The translations under genes were made by a program, and so were the position numbers. Below, in pieces: positions 25,337 through 34,996 of a DNA stretch of 64,000 nucleotides. The notes under the pieces were generated by a model. The model worked only from the letters and a program-made list of their open reading frames with translations, had not been told where the DNA came from and made no database searches. The DNA is taken from assembly GCA_012839295.1 (NCBI GenBank), contig DUNO01000005.1, positions 186,001 to 250,000 on the forward strand, read 5' to 3'. Origin of the DNA: Clostridiales bacterium (GTDB lineage Bacteria; Bacillota; Clostridia; Lachnospirales; Lachnospiraceae). Every line of letters starts with the position of its first letter. Position 1 is the first letter of the stretch.

Positions 25337-26221
25337 ATGACATTAAAGCATATGAGGATTTTTAAAGAGGTGTGTGTCCAGGAAAGCATTACAAGGGCGG
25401 CGGAGCAGCTTGGCATGGCTCAGCCGGCGGTGAGTGTAATCATCCGGGAGATGGAGGAGCATTATAGGGTAAAACTATTTGAACGGCTGAACCGCCGCCT
25501 ATATATTACGGATGTGGGAAAAGTATTGCTGCAGTATGCGGATACGATTATCCGGCAATTCGAGGAAGCGGAGAACCTAATCCACAGCTCTGCTTATGTC
25601 AGTACCCTGCGGATCGGGGCTAATATATCCCTGGGTTTAAGCGTGCTTCCTGCAATTCTTGAAGAGTACGGGAAACGGTACCCCAAGGTGATTATAACCT
25701 CTATGATTAACAATTCCGATTATATAGAAAAGAAGCTTGTCCAGAATGAGATTGATTTAGCCATTGTCGACCATATGGCCTCCAATACCAATTTTAAAGG
25801 AGAATATCTTATGGAGGATAAAATGGTAGCTGCCTGCAGCAAAAGCCACGGAGGGCAGCCCGGAGGGGAAATTACCTTAGAGCAGCTGGCGAAGGAAAAG
25901 CTTCTGCTGCGGGAAAAAGGAAGTGGTCTGCGCAGCACTGTGGATTCTGCCTTTGATTTATATGGCCTGGTGCCGAATATCGTAATGGAAAGCATAAGCA
26001 CAAATGTGCTGTTGCAGGCGGCAGCACACAACCTTGGAATCCTGGTTATTCCAGAGAGAAGCCTGGAGCGTAGCGGGTATAAGGATGTGCTTGTTAAAAT
26101 GGCAATTTTAGACGCAGATTTACGGAGGAAATACTATGCTATCTATAATCACAATAAATATGTAACGCCTGACATGACGAATTTTATGGAGCTAACACAT
26201 GAAATCCTTCAGCAATTGTAA
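25337..26221 (+). CDS. LysR-family transcriptional regulator
   Basis: A 294-residue LTTR: HTH at 1-60 (MTLKHMRIFKEVCVQESITRAAEQLGMAQPAVSVIIREME) and an effector domain (LRIGANISLGLSVLPAILEEY...). The start at 25337 follows GAAAGGGG. It is divergent from tauE with an AT-rich 237-bp gap, a classic LysR arrangement; sulfur-related control as in CysL-type regulators is inference. Confidence 0.9.
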   Translation: MTLKHMRIFKEVCVQESITRAAEQLGMAQPAVSVIIREMEEHYRVKLFERLNRRLYITDVGKVLLQYADTIIRQFEEAENLIHSSAYVSTLRIGANISLGLSVLPAILEEYGKRYPKVIITSMINNSDYIEKKLVQNEIDLAIVDHMASNTNFKGEYLMEDKMVAACSKSHGGQPGGEITLEQLAKEKLLLREKGSGLRSTVDSAFDLYGLVPNIVMESISTNVLLQAAAHNLGILVIPERSLERSGYKDVLVKMAILDADLRRKYYAIYNHNKYVTPDMTNFMELTHEILQQL

Positions 26222-26335
26222 TATTAACCAAGATTGTAATTTCACATGATAAGCAAATGCTAACCCAGTATTCTGCGACGCATTTTTACTGGAGACGGAT
26301 TTTAATATATATTCATTCGATGTCATCACAAGCCC

Positions 26336-26372
26336 GAAAAGGCCCTGCTTTATCAATAAGCAGGGCCTTTTC
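26336..26372. terminator. Bidirectional terminator between LysR and GH43 genes
   Basis: GAAAAGGCCCTGCTT (26336-26350) and AAGCAGGGCCTTTTC (26358-26372) form a perfect 15-bp stem with a 7-nt loop. Confidence 0.9.
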
Positions 26373-26449
26373 AGTGATTGTTAAAGATTAGATTGTCGCA
26401 TGCTTTATCGAAAGGATCGGAGGTGTTAGTTCAAATGGAGCATTTTTAA

Positions 26450-27508
26450 TTACTCATAATCCTCAATTCTCCACTCATCCTTCCAATCGATATATACCAT
26501 GTCGTCTTCAAAACGGATTGGCAGCCAGACGTAGTCCGCTATGGAGGTGTTCCTCATCTCTGAATCATCCAGATCATCATTCCGGTCCCCCATCTCCTCC
26601 GGCTTCACCTCTCCGCCAAAGATTTTCTCAAAAATAGCGGCATATTCTTCATACTCTCTGTCCATATGTTTTGGAAGCCAGCGGTCTGCACAGGCGATGT
26701 AAAGATCCTTCTTCCCGGGTACTTTAAAAATAGAAGAGATCTGGGAATGGAACGAGGTATTGCTTTCATCCCCTACATGGGGGTTTCCCAGCACGGTAAA
26801 CGGGCCATGCCAGGTATCGGCCACGGCAGCCTCCGAGGGATTTGGAAGATATCCTGTTGTACCTGACGTGATAAGGTAATGCTTTCCCTTTCTCAGGCAG
26901 TGTGCCGTTGCTTCCCTGACAAAGGGAGGCTGTGTATGTGGGAAATGGGTACTGTAATAGCCTGTCACATCCGTATAATCCGGTGTCAGGTCCGCACAGA
27001 TCGTCTCACTGTGAACACGTTCAAAATAATAATAAGCCTTCCCATCCGGAGCTACTACCAGGTCAAAGTCGCCTGCACTCATATTCAGGGGCTTCAGCCC
27101 TTCTCTTACCTTGGTATAGGGCCCAAGGATATGGTCGGCAGTCATGACGGTCTCCGTCTGTGTTCCATCTCTGTGCATGATTTTCAGCCAGGCTACATAT
27201 TTCTTGGTATCCTTGTTGTAAATAATGTGGGGACGGTCCATTTGGGAAGAGGGGTGAAGGGATGAATCAGGATTATCCGGTTCAGGGGGAATAATCAGCC
27301 CCTGATCCTCCCAGTTGTATAGATCCTTTGAAGCATAGCATCTTACTCCCCAGTGCCAGATATCATTGTCTCCTGTGGTTTTCTCCTTATTTTCCCCGTA
27401 CCAGTAATAGGTTCCGTCGATGTACATGACGGATCCCCCATGTGCGTGAATCCTGTTTCCGTTTGTATCCAGCCATACCTGGCCGGGACGAATACTATTA
27501 TAAGCCAT
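26450..27508 (-). CDS. Glycoside hydrolase family 43-like protein
   Basis: A 352-residue five-bladed beta-propeller enzyme. RIHAHGGSVMYIDGTYYWYGENKE near residues 19-42 resembles GH43 members of the exo-galactanase-like group, and DRPHIIYNKDTKKYVAW, AGDFDLVVAPDGKAYYYFE and VREATAHCLRKGKHYLITSG are typical propeller strands with likely catalytic acids. No signal peptide, so it acts on imported oligosaccharides. Last gene of the YesMN-ABC operon. Confidence 0.85.
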   Translation of the reverse strand: MAYNSIRPGQVWLDTNGNRIHAHGGSVMYIDGTYYWYGENKEKTTGDNDIWHWGVRCYASKDLYNWEDQGLIIPPEPDNPDSSLHPSSQMDRPHIIYNKDTKKYVAWLKIMHRDGTQTETVMTADHILGPYTKVREGLKPLNMSAGDFDLVVAPDGKAYYYFERVHSETICADLTPDYTDVTGYYSTHFPHTQPPFVREATAHCLRKGKHYLITSGTTGYLPNPSEAAVADTWHGPFTVLGNPHVGDESNTSFHSQISSIFKVPGKKDLYIACADRWLPKHMDREYEEYAAIFEKIFGGEVKPEEMGDRNDDLDDSEMRNTSIADYVWLPIRFEDDMVYIDWKDEWRIEDYE

Positions 27509-27548
27509 AAAAATTTACTCCTTTTCTTTTATATTTTTCCTAAGCCGC

Positions 27549-28442
27549 TCATTCCTTAACTCCGCCAAGTGTAATTCCCTTGACAAAATACTTCTGGAAA
27601 AACGGATAAATAATTAAGATGGGCAGAATACCTACTGTAGCAATTGCCATCCTGACCGTGGTGCTTGGCATCTTTATATTCATGCCTCCTAAGGAGGAAG
27701 AATTCTGTATCAGGACCTGAATATTTTCATTGATATTATTCAGGATAATCTGGATGGTATAAAGATGTCCGCCTCCCCGTTCTGTCAGGTAATACATGCC
27801 GTTCTGCCAATCGTTCCAGTACATCAGGCCGGTCATTAGGCCAATGGTCGCTACGATGGGGAGGCTGAGAGGCAGGACGATCTTGCAAAAAATCCCGAAC
27901 TCGCTGGCTCCATCCAGCCTAGCTGCCTCAATCAGGCTGACCGGGATGCTGTTGGTAAAATAATTTCTAACCAGAATGACATTAAAGGCATTCATCAGCA
28001 ATCCGGGGAAGATCAAAGCCCAGACCGTATTTCTGATATGAAAATAATTAACATAAGTATAATAAGTCGCGACCAGGCCGCCATTGAATAACATGGTGAA
28101 AATCAGCAGAAAGCTTAAAAGCTTCATGCCCGGTACCTCTGCCTGGCAGATCGCATAAGCGAAAAGCGTGGTAATCAATATGCTGACAGCAGTTCCGGCA
28201 GCCGTAACCACCAGGGTCATAAGATAGGCGCGCCCGATGGTATCCCATTGCACTGCAATATAATGATAAGCGTCCAGACTCCATTTCTTCGGAAAGAAGG
28301 AAAACCCATTTGCAGTCGCCCAGGTATTATCCGTCAGGGATGCAATAATGAGCAGAATAAAGGGCAGAAGAGCCATCAGGGCGAAAAGGCCGCATACAAA
28401 ATTAGCAATTGCCTGTGTCATGATAGATTCCTTTGATTTCAT
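27549..28442 (-). CDS. Carbohydrate ABC transporter permease (LplC/YtcP type)
   Basis: A 297-residue inner-membrane permease with six predicted segments and the EAA loop LIEAARLDGASEFGIFCKIVLPLSLPIVATIGLM. Pairs with the upstream LplB-type permease; only 11 bp separate them. GGAGGTGG ribosome site. Family members take up complex oligosaccharides using a shared MsmX-like ATPase, which explains the absence of an ATPase gene here. Confidence 0.93.
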   Translation of the reverse strand: MKSKESIMTQAIANFVCGLFALMALLPFILLIIASLTDNTWATANGFSFFPKKWSLDAYHYIAVQWDTIGRAYLMTLVVTAAGTAVSILITTLFAYAICQAEVPGMKLLSFLLIFTMLFNGGLVATYYTYVNYFHIRNTVWALIFPGLLMNAFNVILVRNYFTNSIPVSLIEAARLDGASEFGIFCKIVLPLSLPIVATIGLMTGLMYWNDWQNGMYYLTERGGGHLYTIQIILNNINENIQVLIQNSSSLGGMNIKMPSTTVRMAIATVGILPILIIYPFFQKYFVKGITLGGVKE

Positions 28443-28453
28443 AGGGCCACCTC

Positions 28454-29410
28454 CTAAAATAGTGAGCTGCTGGATTCATATTTCTTCACAAGCTTATTGG
28501 CGCCGATGATAAGTACAAATCCTACAATGGACTGGTATACGCTGGCAGCACTGGACATGCTGTAGTCATTGTTTTTCATTAATGCCTGATAAATATATAC
28601 ATCCAGGGTCCTGGTGACGGGATACAGGGCTCCGCTGTTTCTTGGCATCTGATAAAAAAGGCCGAAATCAGAGCGGAAGATCTGTCCCACGCTTAGGATG
28701 AACAGCGTTATTAATGTCGGCTTTAGCAGCGGAAGGGTGATGCGTCTGATCTGCTGCCATTTCGTGGCACCGTCAATCCTAGCTGCTTCAAAATAATCCA
28801 TGCTGATGCCCACGATGCTGGACAGGTAGATGATCATGCTGTATCCCACACCCTTCCATACATTGATGAAGACAAGGATAAAGGGCCAGTATTTTCGCTC
28901 CTGGTACCAATTAATTCCCTCCCGTCCAATAGGCTCCAGTATGCTGTTATTGACCATGCCGGTCTCGGCGGAAAGAAACGTGAACGCTAAATAGCTTATA
29001 ATGACCCAGCTCATCAGGAAGGGAAGGAGGATCAGGCTCTGGTAAAGCTTCTTAACAAATTTTTTGCGGATTTCATTAATTAGGATTGCGATGGCAATTG
29101 CCACTATATTCCCGGCCAGAAAAAAGATAATGTTATAAAGGATGGTATTTCTCGTAATTACCCAGGCATCTGAGGAAGCGAATAGAAATTTGAAGTTATC
29201 AAAACCACACCACGGGCTCCCCCAGATTCCCATTTTGAAATTTAGCTTCTTAAATGCTATTGCAATTCCGAACATAGGCAGATAATTATTGATGATGATA
29301 TAAATCAGGCCGGGGAGTGCCATCAGATAAAATGGCAGGATCCTTTTCCAGCGGATTTTTTTCCGGGATGCTTGTTTGGCAGGTGCTGCCGCTGTACTTT
29401 TTGTACTCAT
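28454..29410 (-). CDS. Carbohydrate ABC transporter permease (LplB/YtdP type)
   Basis: About 318 residues with six membrane segments and the EAA motif YFEAARIDGATKWQQIRRITLPLLKPTLITLFIL. The start MSTKSTAAAPAKQ at 29410 follows AAGGAG; the longer frame upstream runs through the intergenic hairpin region. A perfect-looking hairpin (ATTGCGGGTCGT... region around 29480-29520, CCGTGGATTGC/GCAATCCACGG) separates it from the solute-binding protein gene and may protect or attenuate the permease message. Confidence 0.93.
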   Translation of the reverse strand: MSTKSTAAAPAKQASRKKIRWKRILPFYLMALPGLIYIIINNYLPMFGIAIAFKKLNFKMGIWGSPWCGFDNFKFLFASSDAWVITRNTILYNIIFFLAGNIVAIAIAILINEIRKKFVKKLYQSLILLPFLMSWVIISYLAFTFLSAETGMVNNSILEPIGREGINWYQERKYWPFILVFINVWKGVGYSMIIYLSSIVGISMDYFEAARIDGATKWQQIRRITLPLLKPTLITLFILSVGQIFRSDFGLFYQMPRNSGALYPVTRTLDVYIYQALMKNNDYSMSSAASVYQSIVGFVLIIGANKLVKKYESSSSLF

Positions 29411-29522
29411 TTTAATACTCCTTCCACGATTGCCAATTCCTTGGGAGATGCTGCAGGATAATAGAATGGCCTGAACCGTGGATTGCGGGTCGTAAGACGG
29501 CAATCCACGGTGCCGGTCGTTG

Positions 29523-31109
29523 TTACCTGTTTGCTGCCCATTCATCCAATTGCCGCTGGTTTTCTGCGATAACCTTATCGATACCAGCTGATTTTAGTGC
29601 ATTTTTGAACTCGGCCAGGTTGGTCTCGGGATTCAGGGTTCCGCAGTTCATGCTGGGAATATACTGCTGGATCACTGCGGATACGGCGGAATATTCAGTA
29701 GATACGCTTTCCACGTTGAAGCAATACCCAAGTGCCGGAGATTTTCTGGAATCCGGGATATTGTCGCTGAATTCCCGGATGATGGCATTCTTGTTGATGG
29801 GTGAAGGACTCATCAGCGGCCATGCCAATCTGTCTCCATATACACCAAAGGGCTGGAAATAAGGAAGCGTGCTCGGGTCAGCGGAGAGATATTTAATTAA
29901 GGTACCTTCCTCATTCTGCTCCAGAACCTCATAGTCCTGTCCCTCAATACCATACTGCAGGAGCCAGGCGGCTTCCTTATGCTCATAGATATAATTCAGG
30001 GCTTCCACTGCCTTTTTGGGATTTACGGAAGTAATCGGCACGCTCCAGAGGATGCTCTGGAAACGGTCACCTGCCGTATATCCATCGATCACCTTAAGGA
30101 TTGCCAGGTCATAGCCGGTCTGGGCCTCTGTATCCCAGATTGCACCCGGCGTACTCCAGCCGAAATACCCGAGATAGTTACCGCCTGATATCAGGACGTT
30201 CCGGTCCTCTGTGTTGGTTGCGGCATCCTTGGAGATGTATCCTTTTTGTGCCCATTCATACATGAGGTTAGCGTAGGCTTCATATTCCTCTGTTTCGTAT
30301 ACGTTGGATATGGTCATGTTTTTGAAATCCTTGTTCAGCATCAGGAAACCGGAAGCAGAGGTTGCGCCAAGCTTATCATATTCAAAGGCAACTCTGGAAA
30401 GCGGCTCTTCTGAGGTGGCTTCTGGTATTTGGCAGAAGAAGTTGTTTCCCTCTCCGGCCTTTACAGTCGCAAAGATTTTTTCTATTTCATCCAGTGTATA
30501 GAATTTGTTTTCGTCTACGGAGATGCCGTATTTGTCCAGGAGGTCCTGACGAACGATATAGCCATAGGACTCACCCTGGATATATGCATTGGGCATTCCG
30601 TACAACTTGCCGTCATAGTATCCGCCAGACATGGCAGAACCGCATTTTTCAAGAATGGATGCGCCATGCGCATCTATGATGTCATCCAGGGGTTCGATTA
30701 ATCCGGTGCTGACCAGGCTGCCTACGCCGGTACCGACGGACAGGCAAAGGTCTAATTGTTCGCCGGAGGATACGGCCAGCACAGTCTCATTGGCCAGATT
30801 GCTAAAGGATACAGGCTCCAGTGTGACATGGACGCCGATATCCGGCTCCATCATGGCGTTCAGTGCGTCCTCAACTGCCTGAAAACCAGTATTAGTGCTT
30901 CCTGTGGACGGCCATTGCCAGATGATTTCTGTCAGTTCTCCGTTTTCACCGGATGTCTGTGAATTGCTTTCGTCCCCCACGCTGCTTGATGCATCAGACT
31001 GTCCCGCCGTCGGTTTGGCATCTGTAGGTGCCTGGCTGCCGGAGCATCCGGCCAGTCCGCCCAGGACAAGCGCAATGCTTAAGACTACTGCTAATGTTTT
31101 CTTTTTCAT
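29523..31109 (-). CDS. Extracellular sugar-binding lipoprotein of ABC transporter
   Basis: A 528-residue LplA/LipO-type solute-binding protein. Signal peptide MKKKTLAVVLSIALVLGGLAGC with lipobox LAGC places Cys22 as the lipidated residue, followed by a Ser/Asp-rich linker. The mature part has the type-1 binding-protein pattern (TEIIWQWPSTG, GKLYGMPNAYIQGESYGYIVRQDLLDKYG). AGGAGG ribosome site. A long hairpin element lies 144 bp upstream. Confidence 0.94.
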   Translation of the reverse strand: MKKKTLAVVLSIALVLGGLAGCSGSQAPTDAKPTAGQSDASSSVGDESNSQTSGENGELTEIIWQWPSTGSTNTGFQAVEDALNAMMEPDIGVHVTLEPVSFSNLANETVLAVSSGEQLDLCLSVGTGVGSLVSTGLIEPLDDIIDAHGASILEKCGSAMSGGYYDGKLYGMPNAYIQGESYGYIVRQDLLDKYGISVDENKFYTLDEIEKIFATVKAGEGNNFFCQIPEATSEEPLSRVAFEYDKLGATSASGFLMLNKDFKNMTISNVYETEEYEAYANLMYEWAQKGYISKDAATNTEDRNVLISGGNYLGYFGWSTPGAIWDTEAQTGYDLAILKVIDGYTAGDRFQSILWSVPITSVNPKKAVEALNYIYEHKEAAWLLQYGIEGQDYEVLEQNEEGTLIKYLSADPSTLPYFQPFGVYGDRLAWPLMSPSPINKNAIIREFSDNIPDSRKSPALGYCFNVESVSTEYSAVSAVIQQYIPSMNCGTLNPETNLAEFKNALKSAGIDKVIAENQRQLDEWAANR

Positions 31110-31252
31110 AACTTAACCTCCTTGTGTTTTTTGCATTTTTGCATGTTTTATTTTATTGTTTTTTGTGTATTTTTACCATAACTTCATCAAACCTCAAGAT
31201 GGCTTTTTCAAACCTTTTTGAAATTGTGAAGAAGCCTTTTGTTGGAAGAGGT

Positions 31253-31394
31253 TTAGGCTGTGAAATGAATACGAGCACATATATATGCATCTGGCTTGCC
31301 TTTAACATCACATGATTACCAAGTGCAGGCAATCATGCGAGGCCCGGTCTGCGCCAGATGCATATATATGCGCTCGTATTCATTGCGCTAGTTA
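31253..31394. repeat. Long covarying hairpin element with pseudoknot-capable loop, copy 1
   Basis: The 5' arm starting TGAATACGAGC (31267 on) pairs with the 3' arm ending GCTCGTATTCA (to about 31382) over 30 bp with a single mismatch, closed at CTGGC/GCCAG. The ~57-nt apical region is nearly identical to copy 2 at 47267-47409, including TTGCCT/AGGCAA and CATG/CATG pairs that interleave as an H-type pseudoknot. No T-tract follows either end. It occupies the 389-bp gap between the YesN-like regulator and the sugar-binding lipoprotein. Confidence 0.75.
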
Positions 31395-31498
31395 TAGAAG
31401 TTCATTTATCAGGTACTAAATATTGACGTAAGCATGAAGAATATGCCACCCTGGGATAAATAATGAGGGGGCATGCGGTTTCGCAGAGAACGCTATTT

Positions 31499-32302
31499 TT
31501 ACGGGATTTGCCCATGTGGACCGGCTTCCTGATATTGGGTTGGGGAGCATTCGTAATATTTTTCAAACATGTTGTAGAAATTTGTATAATGGGTATATCC
31601 TACCTTGGCGGCAACCTCATTGGCATTGTAATTACCCGTACGGAGCAGGGAGGCAGCCATCTTCATCCGTTCGTTAATGATGAACTGGCTGACGGAAACA
31701 TTCTTTTCCTTTTTAAACAGACGGTTCAGATAGACCGGATGGAAGAAAAATCGTTCTGCCATTTCATTTACACTCAGTTCTTCGTTCCCAAGGTTTTTTA
31801 TAATATAACCACTAATTTCTTCCACAACCTCCTGAGGGGTCCGTTTCTTTCCGTAATGTTCGTCTTCCTTCCGGATCTGTTCCTTCATCATATATTTTCC
31901 ATATTCCTGATACCGGGCTGATTCCCGCTGCTGTGTAAGGCGGCGGACTACCCTCTGGATTATGGCGCCAATTTCGTCGTATTTGGCTGGGATCAGGATA
32001 TAATCCTGGCAGCCCAGGCTGATCGCTTCCTTCGCATAGTCGAAGCTGGCATGGCAAGTGAGGAAGACACATTCAATGTCCTTCCCCTGCTCTCTTACCC
32101 AGCGCAGGAGGGCAAGCCCATTTTCCCCCGGCATCTCTATGTCACAGAGCATGATATCAATCCTGTTATTCAGGATCTGCTCCTTTCCGGCTTCCGTGTC
32201 GTAGGCCGTATAGACCTCATCAATTCCGTACTGCTTCCAGGGGATATCCTCCTTCATCGTCTCAGCGGTCAGTATCTCATCATTTACCAGCAAAAGTATC
32301 AT
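31499..32302 (-). CDS. YesN-type response regulator with AraC output
   Basis: About 267 residues: receiver domain starting MILLLVNDEILTAETM with phospho-Asp in IDIMLCDIEMPGENG, and an AraC double HTH at the C-terminus (NEELSVNEMAERFFFHPVYLNRLFKKE, AAKVGYTHYTNFYNMFEKYYECSP). The usual acidic pair at the start reads N-D instead of D-D, and the conserved Lys region reads ILIPAKYDE. The start overlaps the kinase 3' end by 23 bp. Controls the sugar operon downstream. Confidence 0.92.
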   Translation of the reverse strand: MILLLVNDEILTAETMKEDIPWKQYGIDEVYTAYDTEAGKEQILNNRIDIMLCDIEMPGENGLALLRWVREQGKDIECVFLTCHASFDYAKEAISLGCQDYILIPAKYDEIGAIIQRVVRRLTQQRESARYQEYGKYMMKEQIRKEDEHYGKKRTPQEVVEEISGYIIKNLGNEELSVNEMAERFFFHPVYLNRLFKKEKNVSVSQFIINERMKMAASLLRTGNYNANEVAAKVGYTHYTNFYNMFEKYYECSPTQYQEAGPHGQIP

Positions 32303-33962
32303 TCTGCACCTCCAAATCATAGGGAAATTGTATCGTGATGCAGGTTCCCATACCGGGCTCCGAACCAATTGTAATGTCGGCCGTTTCACCATAGAAATAT
32401 TTTAGGCGTTTCAGGGAATTGGAAAAGCCAATATGCTCTCCGTCCATATCCTTGCGGCGCATCCGTTCATCCAGGGCGGCAATTTCCTCCTTTTCCATGC
32501 CAGGACCATTGTCCATTACCATGAAGGTGACCGTCCTGTTCTCGTATTGGCCTACGAGGGAAATGTGTGTCAGATTATTTTGCTTTACCACATGCTTTAT
32601 AATATTCTCCACAAAATTATGCAGCAGGAGAGGTGGTACCCGGACAAAGGAAATCTCGGGATCGTAGACATATTCTGCTTCGATGCTGGATGGATAGCGC
32701 AAGCTGGCCATACTGATATAGCCCTCGATCAGCCTTTGTTCCTTGGGAAACAGCTCCAGGTTTTTTCCGCTGCGGAATAGATAGCGGAAATAATCGGACA
32801 GGTAGATGGCCACGTTCTGTACGGCATTGGTTTCATTCCTCTGGGCAAGGGTATAGAGCAGGTTAAAGGTGTTCAGCAGGAAATGGGGATGTATCTGAAG
32901 CTGCATATTTTTCAGCTCCATTTCCTGCCTGCTCAGCTCCTTTTCATAATTCTCTATTTTTAGTGTTTGGATCCGCCTGGCCATTTGGTTAAAGGATTTG
33001 AAGGAGTACTGGTACTCAATGGAAGAGGCGTTTTCCTTAATCCGGTAATCCAGATCACCCTCCTGCAGTCTTTTTTGCGCATTGTTTACTGTCCGCAAGG
33101 GGATCAGCAAAAGATTGGAGATGCCCAGGTATAGCACAGGGATCAGAATAAGCGCAATAAAAGCTCCAGCGCGCATTGCAAGATAAATAAAGGAAATGCC
33201 ACCTATGATTTCACTTTTGCTCAGGGTTGCATTTAACCAGGCATTTCCTTTCCTGGACTGGACAGCGATAGGTATCTTACCTTCGGTAGCCATGCCGTTT
33301 TTCACGGCTTTTGCAGGCTTGTCATCAAAGGAGAACACAGACTGTTTATACTGGATATCGTCCGACAGCTGTGTGGTTATGTTATCCAGATAGATCCATC
33401 CTCCGTAGATGACGTCCCTGATGTTTACAAACATGCATAATATTGGTCTTCCATCTACCGTATATACATTCCAGCCTGGAGTAATTCCCTTTTCGATTTC
33501 GCCTTTTGCAAATTTCTCCCCAGATATCTTGTTCGCCCCGGTACTGTCCCATACGATAATATCATCCAGATTAACCATATAGAAGAAGTAGCCGTCTGCA
33601 CCATCTGCCATCCTCATATTGTTCAGAAGCTTATGATAGAAACGGACCTTGGCTGCCAAATATTGCTCATCGCCTGCCTGCCGGGCCAGGATGGTTCCGT
33701 CCGTATCTTCATTTTTCATATTCCATAGCAGGTAGCCTGCATCCTCCATCCTGTTCTGCAGTTCCGTAATATAATTCTCCATGACACTCGTTACAGATAG
33801 TTTTGCCTGCTCCGTCATGGCATCAATTGCCGTATGGCTTAACATGATTGCCAAAATATTAAGGGGAAGCACTAAAATCAGAATAATCAGGACCACCTTT
33901 GTGGATATAGACTTTCTGAAATGTGCAATCATATTCCTGGCCTTTCTTAGCTTTTCGTTCAT
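32280..33962 (-). CDS. YesM-type sensor histidine kinase
   Basis: A 560-residue membrane kinase: first membrane segment near 17-40, an outer sensor domain of ~230 residues, second segment (AGAFIALILIPVLYLGISNLLLI, split here around 270-290), HAMP, then the LytS-type kinase box QIHPHFLLNTFNLLYTLAQ and ATPase motifs NFVENIIKH, MDNGPGM. GGAGG ribosome site before the ATG. Forms the sensing pair with the YesN-like regulator for extracellular glycans or their breakdown products. Confidence 0.92.
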   Translation of the reverse strand: MNEKLRKARNMIAHFRKSISTKVVLIILILVLPLNILAIMLSHTAIDAMTEQAKLSVTSVMENYITELQNRMEDAGYLLWNMKNEDTDGTILARQAGDEQYLAAKVRFYHKLLNNMRMADGADGYFFYMVNLDDIIVWDSTGANKISGEKFAKGEIEKGITPGWNVYTVDGRPILCMFVNIRDVIYGGWIYLDNITTQLSDDIQYKQSVFSFDDKPAKAVKNGMATEGKIPIAVQSRKGNAWLNATLSKSEIIGGISFIYLAMRAGAFIALILIPVLYLGISNLLLIPLRTVNNAQKRLQEGDLDYRIKENASSIEYQYSFKSFNQMARRIQTLKIENYEKELSRQEMELKNMQLQIHPHFLLNTFNLLYTLAQRNETNAVQNVAIYLSDYFRYLFRSGKNLELFPKEQRLIEGYISMASLRYPSSIEAEYVYDPEISFVRVPPLLLHNFVENIIKHVVKQNNLTHISLVGQYENRTVTFMVMDNGPGMEKEEIAALDERMRRKDMDGEHIGFSNSLKRLKYFYGETADITIGSEPGMGTCITIQFPYDLEVQNDTFAGK

Positions 33963-34065
33963 AGTTTAATTCCTCCATGGTTTTTAGTTTAAGGGAACTT
34001 GGAGGTAAAAACAATATAGTATATGATACTTTTATTTTGAAGATTGGCTTAAAATAAGTTATCCC

Positions 34066-34797
34066 CTACTGTGCTGTAGGGGATAAACGATTCGGAACAT
34101 TTTTTTCAAGAACAACCTTCACCGGGTTTCCGGCACGGATCCCGTCCTCATATACGAGGGCATCATAAGCCAGGATGGTGACACCCTTTTCCTGTGCAAG
34201 CCTTAAGGCCTTTGTAAACTCCGGATCCCTGACGGTATTAGGGGTAAAGTATTCCACGCCCTTCATTTGAACCAGGAAGAAAATAAACCCGGCGTAACCT
34301 TCCTCCACGGCCTTTATCATCTCATAGACATGCTTGCTGCCCCGCTCTGTCGGGGCATCAGGGAACATGGCAATTCCATCTGTCTCAAGAGTCACGCCTT
34401 TCACCTCAATAAAGCCCTTTTGCCCGCCGCTTTCAAAATACAGGTCGAACCTGGAATTGCCATAGGTAACCTCTCTTGACAGCCTGGTAATTTTCTGGAA
34501 CTCCTTCAAGCTCCCATCCTTAATACCCTCATAAACGACCATATTAGGAACCTGTGAATCAAGATTAATCAGGATTTTGTCTTTATATGCTGCGATTAAG
34601 GAGTATTTTGTCTTACGGTTTGTGTTTGTGTTGTCTGCTTCTTCAAGGATCACTGCTGCGCCTTCCTGCAAGATCTCCCGGCACCGGCCTGTAGTTTTTA
34701 CGTGAACGATTTCCTCCCTGCCATCGACAAGTACATGGGAAATGAACCGGTTGGGACGGCTGATGAAGATAGCCGGTTTTGTAGATGTATATTTCAA
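34066..34797 (-). CDS. sfsA: SfsA family protein (sugar fermentation stimulation / nuclease)
   Basis: A 243-residue SfsA protein. FISRPNRFISHVLVDG at the N-terminus, DLYFESGGQKGFIEVKGVTLE (nuclease-like E-x-K) and AMFPDAPTERGSKHVYEM in the middle are family hallmarks. TTG start with AGGAGG ribosome site, ten bases upstream. Monocistronic and divergent from cwlD. Confidence 0.94.
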   Translation of the reverse strand: MKYTSTKPAIFISRPNRFISHVLVDGREEIVHVKTTGRCREILQEGAAVILEEADNTNTNRKTKYSLIAAYKDKILINLDSQVPNMVVYEGIKDGSLKEFQKITRLSREVTYGNSRFDLYFESGGQKGFIEVKGVTLETDGIAMFPDAPTERGSKHVYEMIKAVEEGYAGFIFFLVQMKGVEYFTPNTVRDPEFTKALRLAQEKGVTILAYDALVYEDGIRAGNPVKVVLEKNVPNRLSPTAQ

Positions 34798-34996
34798 AGG
34801 TATATTCCTCCTGTTTTTCTGTTGGTAGTTCCTGTGGATCTGATATTTAAATCCGGTACAGGCCTCTTATATTTTAACTTGCCCCGGGAGGATATGCAAT
34901 GTGCAAGAGGAATTATCCAGTCATTTGCTAAAAATTTGTCCTATATGGCAACTTAATTCATATTCATATAATGAAAACCTGTGGAGTGGAATTGAT

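Noticed and set aside
31253-31394. Integron attC site interpretation of the long hairpin elements
   Set aside because: The right end (GCGTTAG) recalls an attC core, but the left end lacks the complementary CTAAC-type core, there is no integrase, and the flanking genes are not cassettes.
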